A DNA stretch of 6,122 bases from an uncultured Flammeovirgaceae bacterium (GCA_946480685.1 CAMLLI010000293.1:1-6122); one strand, 5' to 3'. Numbered from the stretch's first letter, positions 1 to 6,122 are shown. Numbers and translations are program-made. Notes: a model not told the origin generated them from the letters alone.

Positions 1-405
1 ACGGATCCTGCTATATTGGTTCTGCCAGGTAAAGACTCCTGTAATTTAACAATTTTATGGGGTACATACCTTAAAGATAATGGCGCAGGACCAGGAGCAT
101 TTGGTGGCACTAATCCGCTGGCATCAATTATATCTTTCGCCATTAGTACTGCAATAGAGCAACTGGCAGAGCCCTCGGGGTTAAGTCGCTATTTCTATAT
201 ACGATCTGATTGCAATCAACCATTTACCTTTGGCAACGGGAATAAATCATTAAGACAACTAATTGACGAGTACGAAATCGACCTCGAAAAAAAGAAAGTC
301 ATTTTTACATCAAAAGGATATCGCACGTACAACAAAGGTATACTTGGATTATACTTTGATTCTCGTGCCGGTAGTTTGACATTAGTGAAATTTGGTGTCA
401 ATTGA
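1..405 (+). CDS. Unrecognised protein, C-terminal part (5' end outside window)
   Basis: An open frame runs from the first base to a TGA at 403-405, followed at once by an in-frame TAA. No ATG suits a start: the earliest start-like codon is a TTG at 16, and the frame stays open before it (TDPAI...), so the gene very probably begins left of the window. About 134 residues are visible. They hold a Gly/Asn-rich stretch (DNGAGPGAFGGTNPLAS), a short apolar segment (roughly residues 40-50) that is too weak to call a membrane helix, a charged patch (DEYEIDLEKKK) and a beta-rich, aromatic end (GYRTYNKGILGLYFDSRAG). Third codon positions look A/T-rich compared with the minus-strand genes. No catalytic motif or family signature is recognisable. 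The gene converges on the GH3 gene and is not part of the PUL operon. That it is a real gene rests on the long open frame, plausible protein composition and lack of a competing frame; its function is unknown. Confidence 0.65.
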   Translation, partial: TDPAILVLPGKDSCNLTILWGTYLKDNGAGPGAFGGTNPLASIISFAISTAIEQLAEPSGLSRYFYIRSDCNQPFTFGNGNKSLRQLIDEYEIDLEKKKVIFTSKGYRTYNKGILGLYFDSRAGSLTLVKFGVN

Positions 406-426
406 TAACCTCCGGATACTGCCACT

Positions 427-452
427 CCTCTGTCACCTTTCAATGACAGAGG
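427..452. terminator. Stem-loop between convergent genes, probable bidirectional terminator
   Basis: CCTCTGTCA at 427-435 and TGACAGAGG at 444-452 form a perfect 9-bp stem with an 8-base loop. It lies 21 bases after the stop of the plus-strand gene and 33 bases after the stop of the GH3 gene, as expected for a terminator shared by convergent transcripts. Neither side has a good U-tract (TTATAG on the plus side, AGTGGCAG on the minus side), so termination may be inefficient or the hairpin may instead protect 3' ends. A second pairing, ATAACCTC 405-412 with GAGGTTAT 449-456, competes for bases 449-452. Confidence 0.6.
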
Positions 453-485
453 TTATAGCAGCGTTTAGGTTAAGAATACTACGAT

Positions 486-2714
486 CTATTGCAATACGAA
501 ACCCGCTGTCTTCACATCGCGCGAGTTGCCGCCTACATATACTTCAAATTTACCGGGCTCCACTCCAAACGACATATCCTTCCGGAAGAATGATAAATCA
601 TGTTGTGTTAATGTAAAGGTGATATCCTTTGATTCGCCCGGCTGTAACAATACCTTCCGGAAGTTCTTAAGTTCTTTTACAGGACGTGTTACACTTCCTA
701 CCAAATCACGGATATATAGCTGGACAACTTCTTCACCTGCAAACTTACCGGTGTTGGTTACCTTACATGTAACGGTTAGTTCGTCTTGCTGAGAGATCTG
801 TTGCTTACTCAACAGCACATCGCCATACGAAAATGTAGTATAGCTAAGTCCGTAGCCGAACGGATATAGCGGGTCGTTCAATTCGTCCAGGTACTTGGAA
901 GTATACTTGTTATTAACATCCATCGGACGACCGGTGTTTTTCATGCTATAGTATATTGGTATCTGCCCCACGGCACGCGGAAACGTAACGGTAAGTTTAC
1001 CGGACGGGTTATAATCCCCAAACAATACATCAGCCATGGCATACCCTGCCTGTGTTCCTAAGAACCAGGTCTCAACGATAGCCGGTATATTTTTATCGAT
1101 CCAATTTATCGTAAGAGGGCGTCCGTTGGATAACACAACAATTATTGGCTTACCAGTCTTCTGTATCGCCTCCACCAATTGCTGTTGCACACCCGGTAAA
1201 CTTAGTGAAGCACGGCTTGCAGCTTCGCCCGTCATCAGTGCAGCTTCACCAATGGACAGCACCACCACATCAGCTTGTTTGGCCACCTGAACAGCCTGCG
1301 CTATATATTGCGTAGTATCGTCATTAATGTTACAGCCTTTGGCGTATAGTACCTGCGTTGCAGGACTAACTGCAGCCTTTATACCTTCGAGCAAGGTTAC
1401 TGCTTTTGTCCAATCTCCGGCAGCAGACCATGATCCGATCATTTCCTTTCGGGCGTTCGCCAACGGTCCTATTACGGCAATGCGTTTTGTATCTTTAGAA
1501 AGCGGCAATATATTCTGCTCGTTCTTTAACAACACGATTGATTTGCGTGCACCATCACGCGCTGCATCCAGAAATTCTTTCTTCATCACCGTAGCTTTCT
1601 CACGCTCAGCGTTGCTATAGCGGTATGGATCTTCAAATAATCCCAATTCAAATTTCTTCCTCAGGATTCTTCTAACTGCATCATCAATGAGATTCTCTTT
1701 CAGCTTGCCGTCTTTCACAAGTTTCTGCAGTGCATCGTTGTAAAAACCGGCTTGCATATCCATATCAACACCCGCCTCCAATGCAAGGGCAGCAGCTGAC
1801 GCTGTATCTTCCGCTATACCATGTGGTATCATTTCCATAATGGAAGTATAGTCTGTAACAACGAAGCCTGTGAAGTTCCATTCTTTTCTAAGAATGTCAG
1901 TCATCAGGTACTTATTACCCGTTGCGGGTATACCATCGAGTTCATTAAACGAAGTCATTACCGTTGCAGCGCCTGCATCAACAGCAGCTTTGTAAGGTGG
2001 CAGGTATACTTCGCGCAATACGCGATCCGACATATCCGTAGTATGATAATCTCTTCCCGCTTGTGAAGCGCCATAGGCAGCAAAGTGTTTTACGCAGGCA
2101 AGTACAGCGTTTAACTCACCTATACCTTTTCCCTGAAATCCCTTTACACGTGCTTCAGCTATACGCGAACCGAGGTATGTATCTTCACCGGCACCTTCAG
2201 CCATACGTCCCCAGCGCGGATCACGTGCTATATCACACATGGGTGCGAATGTCCAATGTAATCCTTCAGCGGATGCTTCTTCTGCTGCAATACGCGCAGA
2301 CTGCTCCATGATACTCAGATCCCAGCTTGAAGATTCCCCCAGTGGTATAGGAAATATTGTGCGATGTCCATGCACCACATCGTATCCGAAAAGCAATGGT
2401 ATATGTAGCCTGGTCTCCTTCACAGCAATCTCCTGCAGCTTGCGTGTATAGTCTGCACCGAAAGCATTGAAGATCGCTCCCACTTTTCCTGCCTTGATAT
2501 CATCTTTATACCCCTCGCGCATGGTCGGGCCGGTTACATCGTAATCGCTCGTGAACAAAGTAAGTTGTCCTATTTTCTCTTCCAGCGTCATGATCCCCAG
2601 CAGCGAATCGACACGGGCATCGTATCGGTCTGTGCCAGACGATGTGTTACTCCCCTTCTTGCAACCCGTAAAAATCAGTGTAACCACCAGCGTTAGTATA
2701 TATATTCGTTTCAT
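486..2714 (-). CDS. bglX: GH3 beta-glucosidase, BglX-like lipoprotein (probable beta-1,2-glucooligosaccharide hydrolase)
   Basis: A 742-residue exo-acting glycoside hydrolase that releases glucose from the non-reducing end of beta-gluco-oligosaccharides. The start is placed at the ATG at 2712-2714 because it begins a clean lipoprotein signal peptide (MKRIYILTLVV, then FTGC with lipid Cys18). Longer in-frame starts exist (GTG 2756, ATG 2747, ATG 2735) but would put charged and polar residues before it. Domains: GH3 N-terminal barrel at about 30-360, with RDPRWGR (164-170), KHFAAYG (from 209) and the nucleophile Asp288 in GFVVTDYTS; GH3 C-terminal domain at about 390-625, with acid/base candidate Glu497 in MTGEAASR; a fibronectin-III-like domain at about 650-730 (GEEVVQLYIRD...RPVKELK). 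Length and order match intact BglX (E. coli about 765 residues). The residues after the lipid Cys are KKGS, without the acidic surface-export pattern, so a periplasm-facing location is inferred. It is last in the PUL operon, 151 bases after the endo-glucanase. The family is certain; the beta-1,2 linkage is inferred from the neighbour. Confidence 0.95.
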   Translation of the reverse strand: MKRIYILTLVVTLIFTGCKKGSNTSSGTDRYDARVDSLLGIMTLEEKIGQLTLFTSDYDVTGPTMREGYKDDIKAGKVGAIFNAFGADYTRKLQEIAVKETRLHIPLLFGYDVVHGHRTIFPIPLGESSSWDLSIMEQSARIAAEEASAEGLHWTFAPMCDIARDPRWGRMAEGAGEDTYLGSRIAEARVKGFQGKGIGELNAVLACVKHFAAYGASQAGRDYHTTDMSDRVLREVYLPPYKAAVDAGAATVMTSFNELDGIPATGNKYLMTDILRKEWNFTGFVVTDYTSIMEMIPHGIAEDTASAAALALEAGVDMDMQAGFYNDALQKLVKDGKLKENLIDDAVRRILRKKFELGLFEDPYRYSNAEREKATVMKKEFLDAARDGARKSIVLLKNEQNILPLSKDTKRIAVIGPLANARKEMIGSWSAAGDWTKAVTLLEGIKAAVSPATQVLYAKGCNINDDTTQYIAQAVQVAKQADVVVLSIGEAALMTGEAASRASLSLPGVQQQLVEAIQKTGKPIIVVLSNGRPLTINWIDKNIPAIVETWFLGTQAGYAMADVLFGDYNPSGKLTVTFPRAVGQIPIYYSMKNTGRPMDVNNKYTSKYLDELNDPLYPFGYGLSYTTFSYGDVLLSKQQISQQDELTVTCKVTNTGKFAGEEVVQLYIRDLVGSVTRPVKELKNFRKVLLQPGESKDITFTLTQHDLSFFRKDMSFGVEPGKFEVYVGGNSRDVKTAGFVLQ

Positions 2715-2759
2715 AACATTATAATATTCCTTCATTTCAAAATTCATTCGTAACACCTC

Positions 2760-2787
2760 AGCAAGTCTCTCAAAGAGAGACTATGCT
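2760..2787 (-). promoter_or_regulatory. Intergenic stem-loop upstream of the GH3 gene
   Basis: AGTCTCTC (2764-2771) and GAGAGACT (2775-2782) pair perfectly around a 3-base loop. The stem continues with AGCA (2760-2763) against TGCT (2784-2787) after one bulged base (2783), giving 12 pairs. It sits in the 151-base gap between the endo-glucanase stop and the GH3 start, and ends 45 bases before the chosen ATG. No U-tract follows on the minus strand, so a strong intrinsic terminator is unlikely; partial attenuation, RNA processing or mRNA protection are possible. The rest of the gap is A/T-rich (2821-2865) plus a CTCCTCCT run (2797-2804). I see no convincing Bacteroidota promoter (TTTG / TAnnTTTG) in it. 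Confidence 0.55.
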
Positions 2788-2865
2788 AAAGTGGAGCTCC
2801 TCCTCAGGAGTATACTTGTATCAAATGATTTTTATTTCATTTGCATTTCACATTTCTACTATATC

Positions 2866-4524
2866 TCAATTACTTGTAAATCCAAGCTTCGTACGCGCGG
2901 CCTGCACTTCCAGTGCAGACTCAAACAAACTCCACAGTAATCCGCTTCGGTAATTTTCAATCATGATGATGATTGGCCCCTGGTCGATTGCCAGGTATGA
3001 ATCAGCTGTCCAACCCTCCGTGAGATTGAACGCATCGTAAAATCCATATTCTCCCCACAGTCTGTCGCCTACCGTATAGTAGAAGAACCTCAATGCCTTC
3101 ATTGACTCTTCCGGTGTATAAGGAAAAGAAGAAAGAGCCGCAGTTGGAGTAATTACGCCTTTGTCGTTAGCAGGTGAATGAGCGTCATAGCCGGTTGAAT
3201 TATCGCTCGATGTCAGTCCCCAGCAAGCATCGCTATAACCTATATATTTCCTCGGATTTGCAATACAATACGCCCGGTTGATCAACGTAGCATTAACATT
3301 CTGCTGCCAGTAATTTGCAAACTCTTCTGAAAAATGCGGATTCATTCCTGTATACGAGTAGTGCACCCAGAATAGCGGACTTGGCGTTCCCAATGGTAAA
3401 GTATATCCATAGTGCGTGCCGCCTGTTTTTATAGCACCATTGCGTCCATAACCGTTGGTATATACACTCTTCGGTATGCTGTGCGTTGGAGAAGCGGCCG
3501 CGAGAAAATATGTGATCTGCTCTTCAAAGTAACCATACATCGGAAAGTTCATGTCCCAGTTATAGTTGGGCGACCAGTGCCAGTATAAGACTTCTTCATT
3601 GTTCTTTCGATACCAGTCCCACTCTACATCTTTCCATAACGTATTGATACGGTTGATCAGGTTGTTACCCGATGTATCGGCTGCCTGTAAATATTGACGG
3701 CACGTAATCAAACCTTGTACAAGGAACGATGTCTCTACCAGATCACCACCATCATCTTTCGTGCTGAAAGGTATAGCCGTACCGTTGCTTCCGTTGATCC
3801 AGTGTGACCATGCACCATGAAAACGATCTGCATTTTCCAGGAATGTGACAATCCTGTTCATGCGTTGTATACCTTCTTGGCGGGTGATGAAGCCTCGTTC
3901 TATTCCCACAATGATAGCCATGATTCCAAAACCGGATCCTCCACTCGTGACAACATTACCGGAGGTATTCCGCTCGCGTGCCATTCCGCTTGAAGGCTCC
4001 GCTAAATCCCAGAAGTAACGAAACGTCTGTTTCTGTACGCGTGTAAGGAGCTCGTCATCCGTAAGCATTGGAAAATCCGGAGTCTCATCTATAGCCGTAT
4101 AAAATGTAAGACTTCGTTCGCTCAGTGTACTTCCATTTACGCCAGCTATACCTGTAGAAACCGTAAGTATATATTTGGTGAGATCTCTGAGTTTGTTACT
4201 AATTGAGATGACAACCTTTCTATTTTCCTTCAACGTAACAGCGGCTGGTATAATGTTACCGGCAGCATCAGCAATTTTAAAATTCTGAGTATTTACTGTG
4301 GATGGATTCAGTGCTTCTGAAAAAGTGATTTCAGCTAGAACATTGTCGCAGGGTATATCTGCAATTGAATTTGCAAGTGTAACATCCTTCGTTGCAATTG
4401 TCCACGATTCGATAGTAAGCGGATCCGGAAAATCTATACCCTTATCATCACTATCGCTGCAAGCTATCAACATGAGCATGCATCCGATCAGACTAATTGC
4501 GTTTTTTAGCATTCTGAGTTTCAT
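2866..4524 (-). CDS. Ig-like domain + GH144-type (PF10091) endo-beta-1,2-glucanase lipoprotein
   Basis: A 552-residue predicted outer-membrane lipoprotein. The start is set at the ATG at 4522-4524 (MKLRMLKN...). A TTG three codons upstream is possible, but the ATG gives a normal signal peptide ending in MLIAC, lipid Cys22. The Cys is followed by SDSDDKG, an acidic stretch like the surface-export signal of Bacteroidota lipoproteins. Residues about 37-145 read as a bacterial Ig-like domain of the Big_5/SbsA kind (ITFSEALNPSTVNTQNF, a Tyr-Ile-Leu-Thr strand, ending SLTFYTA). Residues about 152-545 are an alpha/alpha-barrel 'glycoamylase' domain of PF10091, with FRYFWDLAEP, SGGSGFGIMA, HGAWSHWING, KDDGGDLVETSF (256-267), GYFEEQITYFL, ITPTAALSSFPYTPEES and AIDQGPIIIMIENYRSGLLW (512-531). 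The acidic residues in KDDGGDLVETSF and FEEQ are active-site candidates. PF10091 contains GH144, founded on the endo-beta-1,2-glucanase of Chitinophaga pinensis. Despite the Pfam name, alpha-glucan activity is unlikely. The neighbouring SusC/D and GH3 genes support glucan breakdown. Fold family is confident; exact linkage is less so. Confidence 0.88.
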   Translation of the reverse strand: MKLRMLKNAISLIGCMLMLIACSDSDDKGIDFPDPLTIESWTIATKDVTLANSIADIPCDNVLAEITFSEALNPSTVNTQNFKIADAAGNIIPAAVTLKENRKVVISISNKLRDLTKYILTVSTGIAGVNGSTLSERSLTFYTAIDETPDFPMLTDDELLTRVQKQTFRYFWDLAEPSSGMARERNTSGNVVTSGGSGFGIMAIIVGIERGFITRQEGIQRMNRIVTFLENADRFHGAWSHWINGSNGTAIPFSTKDDGGDLVETSFLVQGLITCRQYLQAADTSGNNLINRINTLWKDVEWDWYRKNNEEVLYWHWSPNYNWDMNFPMYGYFEEQITYFLAAASPTHSIPKSVYTNGYGRNGAIKTGGTHYGYTLPLGTPSPLFWVHYSYTGMNPHFSEEFANYWQQNVNATLINRAYCIANPRKYIGYSDACWGLTSSDNSTGYDAHSPANDKGVITPTAALSSFPYTPEESMKALRFFYYTVGDRLWGEYGFYDAFNLTEGWTADSYLAIDQGPIIIMIENYRSGLLWSLFESALEVQAARTKLGFTSN

Positions 4525-4534
4525 GATAACCAAA

Positions 4535-4561
4535 GAGGCTTCCGGACAAGCCGGAAACCTC
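4535..4561 (-). promoter_or_regulatory. Stem-loop between the susD-like gene and the endo-glucanase gene
   Basis: Arms GAGGCTTCCGG (4535-4545) and CCGGAAACCTC (4551-4561) surround a 5-base loop. Read as plus-strand RNA the stem has one C/A mismatch. Read as minus-strand RNA that position becomes a G-U wobble, so all 11 pairs form in the transcript of the PUL. The hairpin lies 32 bases after the SusD stop and ends 10 bases before the endo-glucanase ATG. Only three U follow it (CUUUGG), so it is a poor intrinsic terminator. Its place fits protection or processing of the upstream susCD mRNA, or control of translation of the next gene, which has no other visible ribosome-binding site. Confidence 0.6.
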
Positions 4562-4593
4562 TAACCAAACTAACCTCTAAACCTAAGTATCTA

Positions 4594-6051
4594 TTAATAA
4601 CCGTTGTTCTGTTGGATCGCTCCGTTCGTAACGTCAATCATTACTTGTGGAACCGGGAACACTTCATTCTTGCCGCTTACAAATCCTTGCGGCCCCAGTA
4701 CAGTGGCAGCCTGACCAGTACGCACGAGATCATAGAAGCGATCACCTTCCATTGCGAGTTCGAGTCTGCGTTCGTTCCATATATCCTGTAATGTAGGAAC
4801 ATCAATCGGATCGAGTTCAACACGTTCTCTCACCAGGTTCAATGATGTAGCAGCGCCCCCTATATCTCCTTTGCGAACTTTTGCTTCCGCATCGATCAGT
4901 AATATTTCAGCATAGCGTAATACACGGATGTTTTGCTCAGAACCTTCGTTCACACCGTTGATTTGTCTGTTGCGTGGTACATAAGACTTACCATTGTAGC
5001 GCGGTATATTTACACCTTCCAGTTCACCTGCATTAACACCTTCAATCAGATCTCCGTCTTGTGTAACATCACCTTTAAACAGAATAGTAACTTTCTTACG
5101 AACATCATCTCCGGCTGCATCGAATGCCGCAGCCAGATCATCCGAAGGTATATTGAAACCCCATCCGAATCCATTCGTACCGCGTACACCTTGTACTTGT
5201 GAGTGTTGGCTGTTGCTGATATCAGCATTACCGGCTATTGCAGAAGCCTGAATTTCGAACAAAGATTCTTTACCGTTTTCATATGGAATACGGAACACAT
5301 TGTAGAAGTTGTCTTCCAGGCCATAACGATTTGAGCTGATGATAGCAGAAGTTTGTTCAAGTACTTTATCCCATTCTTCTCTGTACAGATATACTTTTGC
5401 AAGTATACCACGAGCGGCACCTTTTGTTGCACGACCTACATTGGCAGCGTCATAGCTTTCAGGCAACACATCAATGGCTTCGGTCAGATCCTGAATGATC
5501 TGCGCATATACTTCATCTTTCGGAGTGCGCACCGTAGACGCTTCGAGCACGTTATCAACTGATGTTGGCATTGGTACATCACCGAACGCACGCACTAAGT
5601 CAAAGTAAAAAAGAGCACGGGTAAATTTAGCTTCAGCCAGCAGGCGTGCTTTGAGTGTCTCGTTCATTTCGATTTCCGGAACATTACTCAACACCTGGTT
5701 GCTCAGATTTATACCTTCGTAACGACCGTTCCAGTAATCGGTAACGGTACCTTGTGTTGAAGTGAATGTAAACCTATCGAAGTCATTGATAAAGGAAGCG
5801 TCACCTTGTGCACTACCTTTGATTGAATTATCAGAAGTGATCTCCTGCATAATTACATAGGCAAACGCCACCATCGGCCAGGTACGCATGCGCGCATAAA
5901 TAGCGTTCACGGCAGACACTGCATCTTCTTCTGTCTGAAAGAATTCGTCACTTGGTTTTACCGCTTCAGCATCTACATCCAGATAATCGCTGCACCCAAA
6001 TGGCGTCAGCAGTATCAGTATTGCTACTAAAAATATTATATGCTTTTTCAT
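4594..6051 (-). CDS. RagB/SusD-family glycan-binding outer-membrane lipoprotein
   Basis: A complete 485-residue SusD-type protein. Members sit as a lid on the partner SusC TonB-dependent transporter, bind oligosaccharides at the cell surface and help load them into the pore. It begins with a lipoprotein signal peptide (MKKHIIFLVAILILL, then PFGC with lipid Cys20) followed by SDYLDV, the usual SusD N-terminus. Family hallmarks in order: DEFFQTEEDAVSAVNAIY (35-52), DYWNGRYEGINLSNQV (105-120), a helical repeat with AEAKFTRALFYFDLVRAFGD (139-158), RATKGAARGILAKVYLY (207-223), RVLRYAEILLIDAEA (376-390), NERRLELAMEGDRFYDLVR (426-444), FPVPQ (465-469) and the terminal IQQNNGY. Length is normal for the family and nothing is missing. 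It starts 14 bases after the SusC stop, so the two are surely co-transcribed. The ATG is preceded by AGTACAAAC with no Shine-Dalgarno, common in this phylum. The stop TAA is followed directly by an in-frame TAG. The glycan cannot be read from the SusD sequence itself. Confidence 0.97.
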   Translation of the reverse strand: MKKHIIFLVAILILLTPFGCSDYLDVDAEAVKPSDEFFQTEEDAVSAVNAIYARMRTWPMVAFAYVIMQEITSDNSIKGSAQGDASFINDFDRFTFTSTQGTVTDYWNGRYEGINLSNQVLSNVPEIEMNETLKARLLAEAKFTRALFYFDLVRAFGDVPMPTSVDNVLEASTVRTPKDEVYAQIIQDLTEAIDVLPESYDAANVGRATKGAARGILAKVYLYREEWDKVLEQTSAIISSNRYGLEDNFYNVFRIPYENGKESLFEIQASAIAGNADISNSQHSQVQGVRGTNGFGWGFNIPSDDLAAAFDAAGDDVRKKVTILFKGDVTQDGDLIEGVNAGELEGVNIPRYNGKSYVPRNRQINGVNEGSEQNIRVLRYAEILLIDAEAKVRKGDIGGAATSLNLVRERVELDPIDVPTLQDIWNERRLELAMEGDRFYDLVRTGQAATVLGPQGFVSGKNEVFPVPQVMIDVTNGAIQQNNGY

Positions 6052-6065
6052 GTTTGTACTCGTTA

Positions 6066-6122
6066 CTATAAAGTGATATTAACACCCAGGTTGTAAGTAG
6101 CAGCCATTGGATATACATTGTT
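6066..6122 (-). CDS. SusC-type TonB-dependent outer-membrane receptor, last 18 codons
   Basis: Only the 3' end is in the window; the gene continues past the right edge. The visible residues are NNVYPMAATYNLGVNITL followed by TAG and an immediately adjacent in-frame TAA. The pattern 'YP-x-A-x-x-Y-x-L-G-hydrophobic-N-hydrophobic-T-hydrophobic-stop' is the usual last beta-strand of SusC/RagA receptors. The position 14 bases upstream of a susD-like gene confirms the call. The last residue is Leu rather than the Phe often seen at the end of outer-membrane barrels. The partner would import the oligosaccharides produced by the downstream endo-glucanase, using TonB energy. Confidence 0.88.
   Translation of the reverse strand, partial: NNVYPMAATYNLGVNITL

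Noticed and set aside
1036..2451. Several plus-strand frames of 70-97 codons opposite the GH3 gene
   Set aside because: They are antisense shadows of a strongly conserved GH3 protein and show no family features or spacing of their own.
2715..2756. Longer GH3 starts at GTG 2756, ATG 2747 or ATG 2735
   Set aside because: They add a charged, polar extension before a typical lipoprotein signal peptide that starts cleanly at ATG 2714.
2797..2804. AGGAGGAG on the minus strand, a perfect Shine-Dalgarno match
   Set aside because: No start codon lies at a suitable distance downstream on the minus strand (CTCCACTTTAGCATAG follows), and genes of this phylum rarely use such sites.
2715..2865. A possible promoter for GH3: TTTG in the hairpin followed after 18 bases by TACGAATG
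   Set aside because: The -7 element differs from TAnnTTTG at two key positions and the spacing is marginal, so it is not supported.
2825..2953. A plus-strand frame starting ATG 2825 with a hydrophobic beginning, preceded by AGGAG at 2806-2810
   Set aside because: It would encode about 42 residues and mostly lies antisense to the 3' end of the endo-glucanase gene; the AGGAG is 14 bases from the ATG, too far for a good ribosome-binding site, and the tail reads like antisense of a coding region.
4525..4533. TTG start three codons upstream for the endo-glucanase
   Set aside because: A TTG is a poorer start than the in-frame ATG at 4524, and the latter gives a normal signal peptide.
4933..5562. 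Frames of 60-89 codons on both strands inside the susD-like gene
   Set aside because: They overlap the conserved SusD frame and look like low-complexity antisense or shifted translations.

Overview
The window looks like part of a Bacteroidota chromosome, probably from the Chitinophagaceae/Cytophagales side of the phylum rather than Bacteroides, though the exact genus cannot be fixed from the sequence. Evidence: a SusC/SusD pair, several lipoprotein signal peptides of the 'MKK...hydrophobic...GC(S/K)' kind, weak or absent Shine-Dalgarno sequences, and moderate base composition.

Layout. Four genes read right to left on the minus strand and form a polysaccharide utilization locus (PUL). From the right edge these are: the last 18 codons of a SusC-type TonB-dependent outer-membrane receptor (6066-6122); a complete SusD-type glycan-binding lipoprotein (4594-6051); a complete lipoprotein with an N-terminal Ig-like domain and a C-terminal PF10091/GH144-type glucanase domain (2866-4524); and a complete BglX-like GH3 beta-glucosidase (486-2714). 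On the plus strand at the left edge is the 3' part of an unrelated gene whose product I do not recognise (1-405). It converges on the GH3 gene, and the 80-base gap between them holds a perfect 9-bp stem-loop. The two intergenic gaps inside the PUL also hold strong stem-loops (4535-4561 and 2760-2787). No stretch over 300 bases lacks a gene. I see no tRNA, rRNA, CRISPR array, insertion sequence or phage gene.

How the genes work together (inference). A GH144-type endo-glucanase next to a GH3 beta-glucosidase and a SusC/D pair matches the gene set used by Bacteroidota for beta-1,2-glucan (sophoran, cyclic beta-1,2-glucan). The endo-enzyme has an acidic stretch just after its lipid-bearing Cys, as expected for a surface lipoprotein. 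The GH3 enzyme has a basic KK there, suggesting it faces the periplasm. The likely route is cutting at the cell surface, import through SusC/D, and breakdown of sophoro-oligosaccharides to glucose in the periplasm.

The PUL type itself is known. The points most worth a second look are the substrate prediction, a strand-specific hairpin just before the endo-glucanase start codon, and the unrecognised truncated gene at the left edge.
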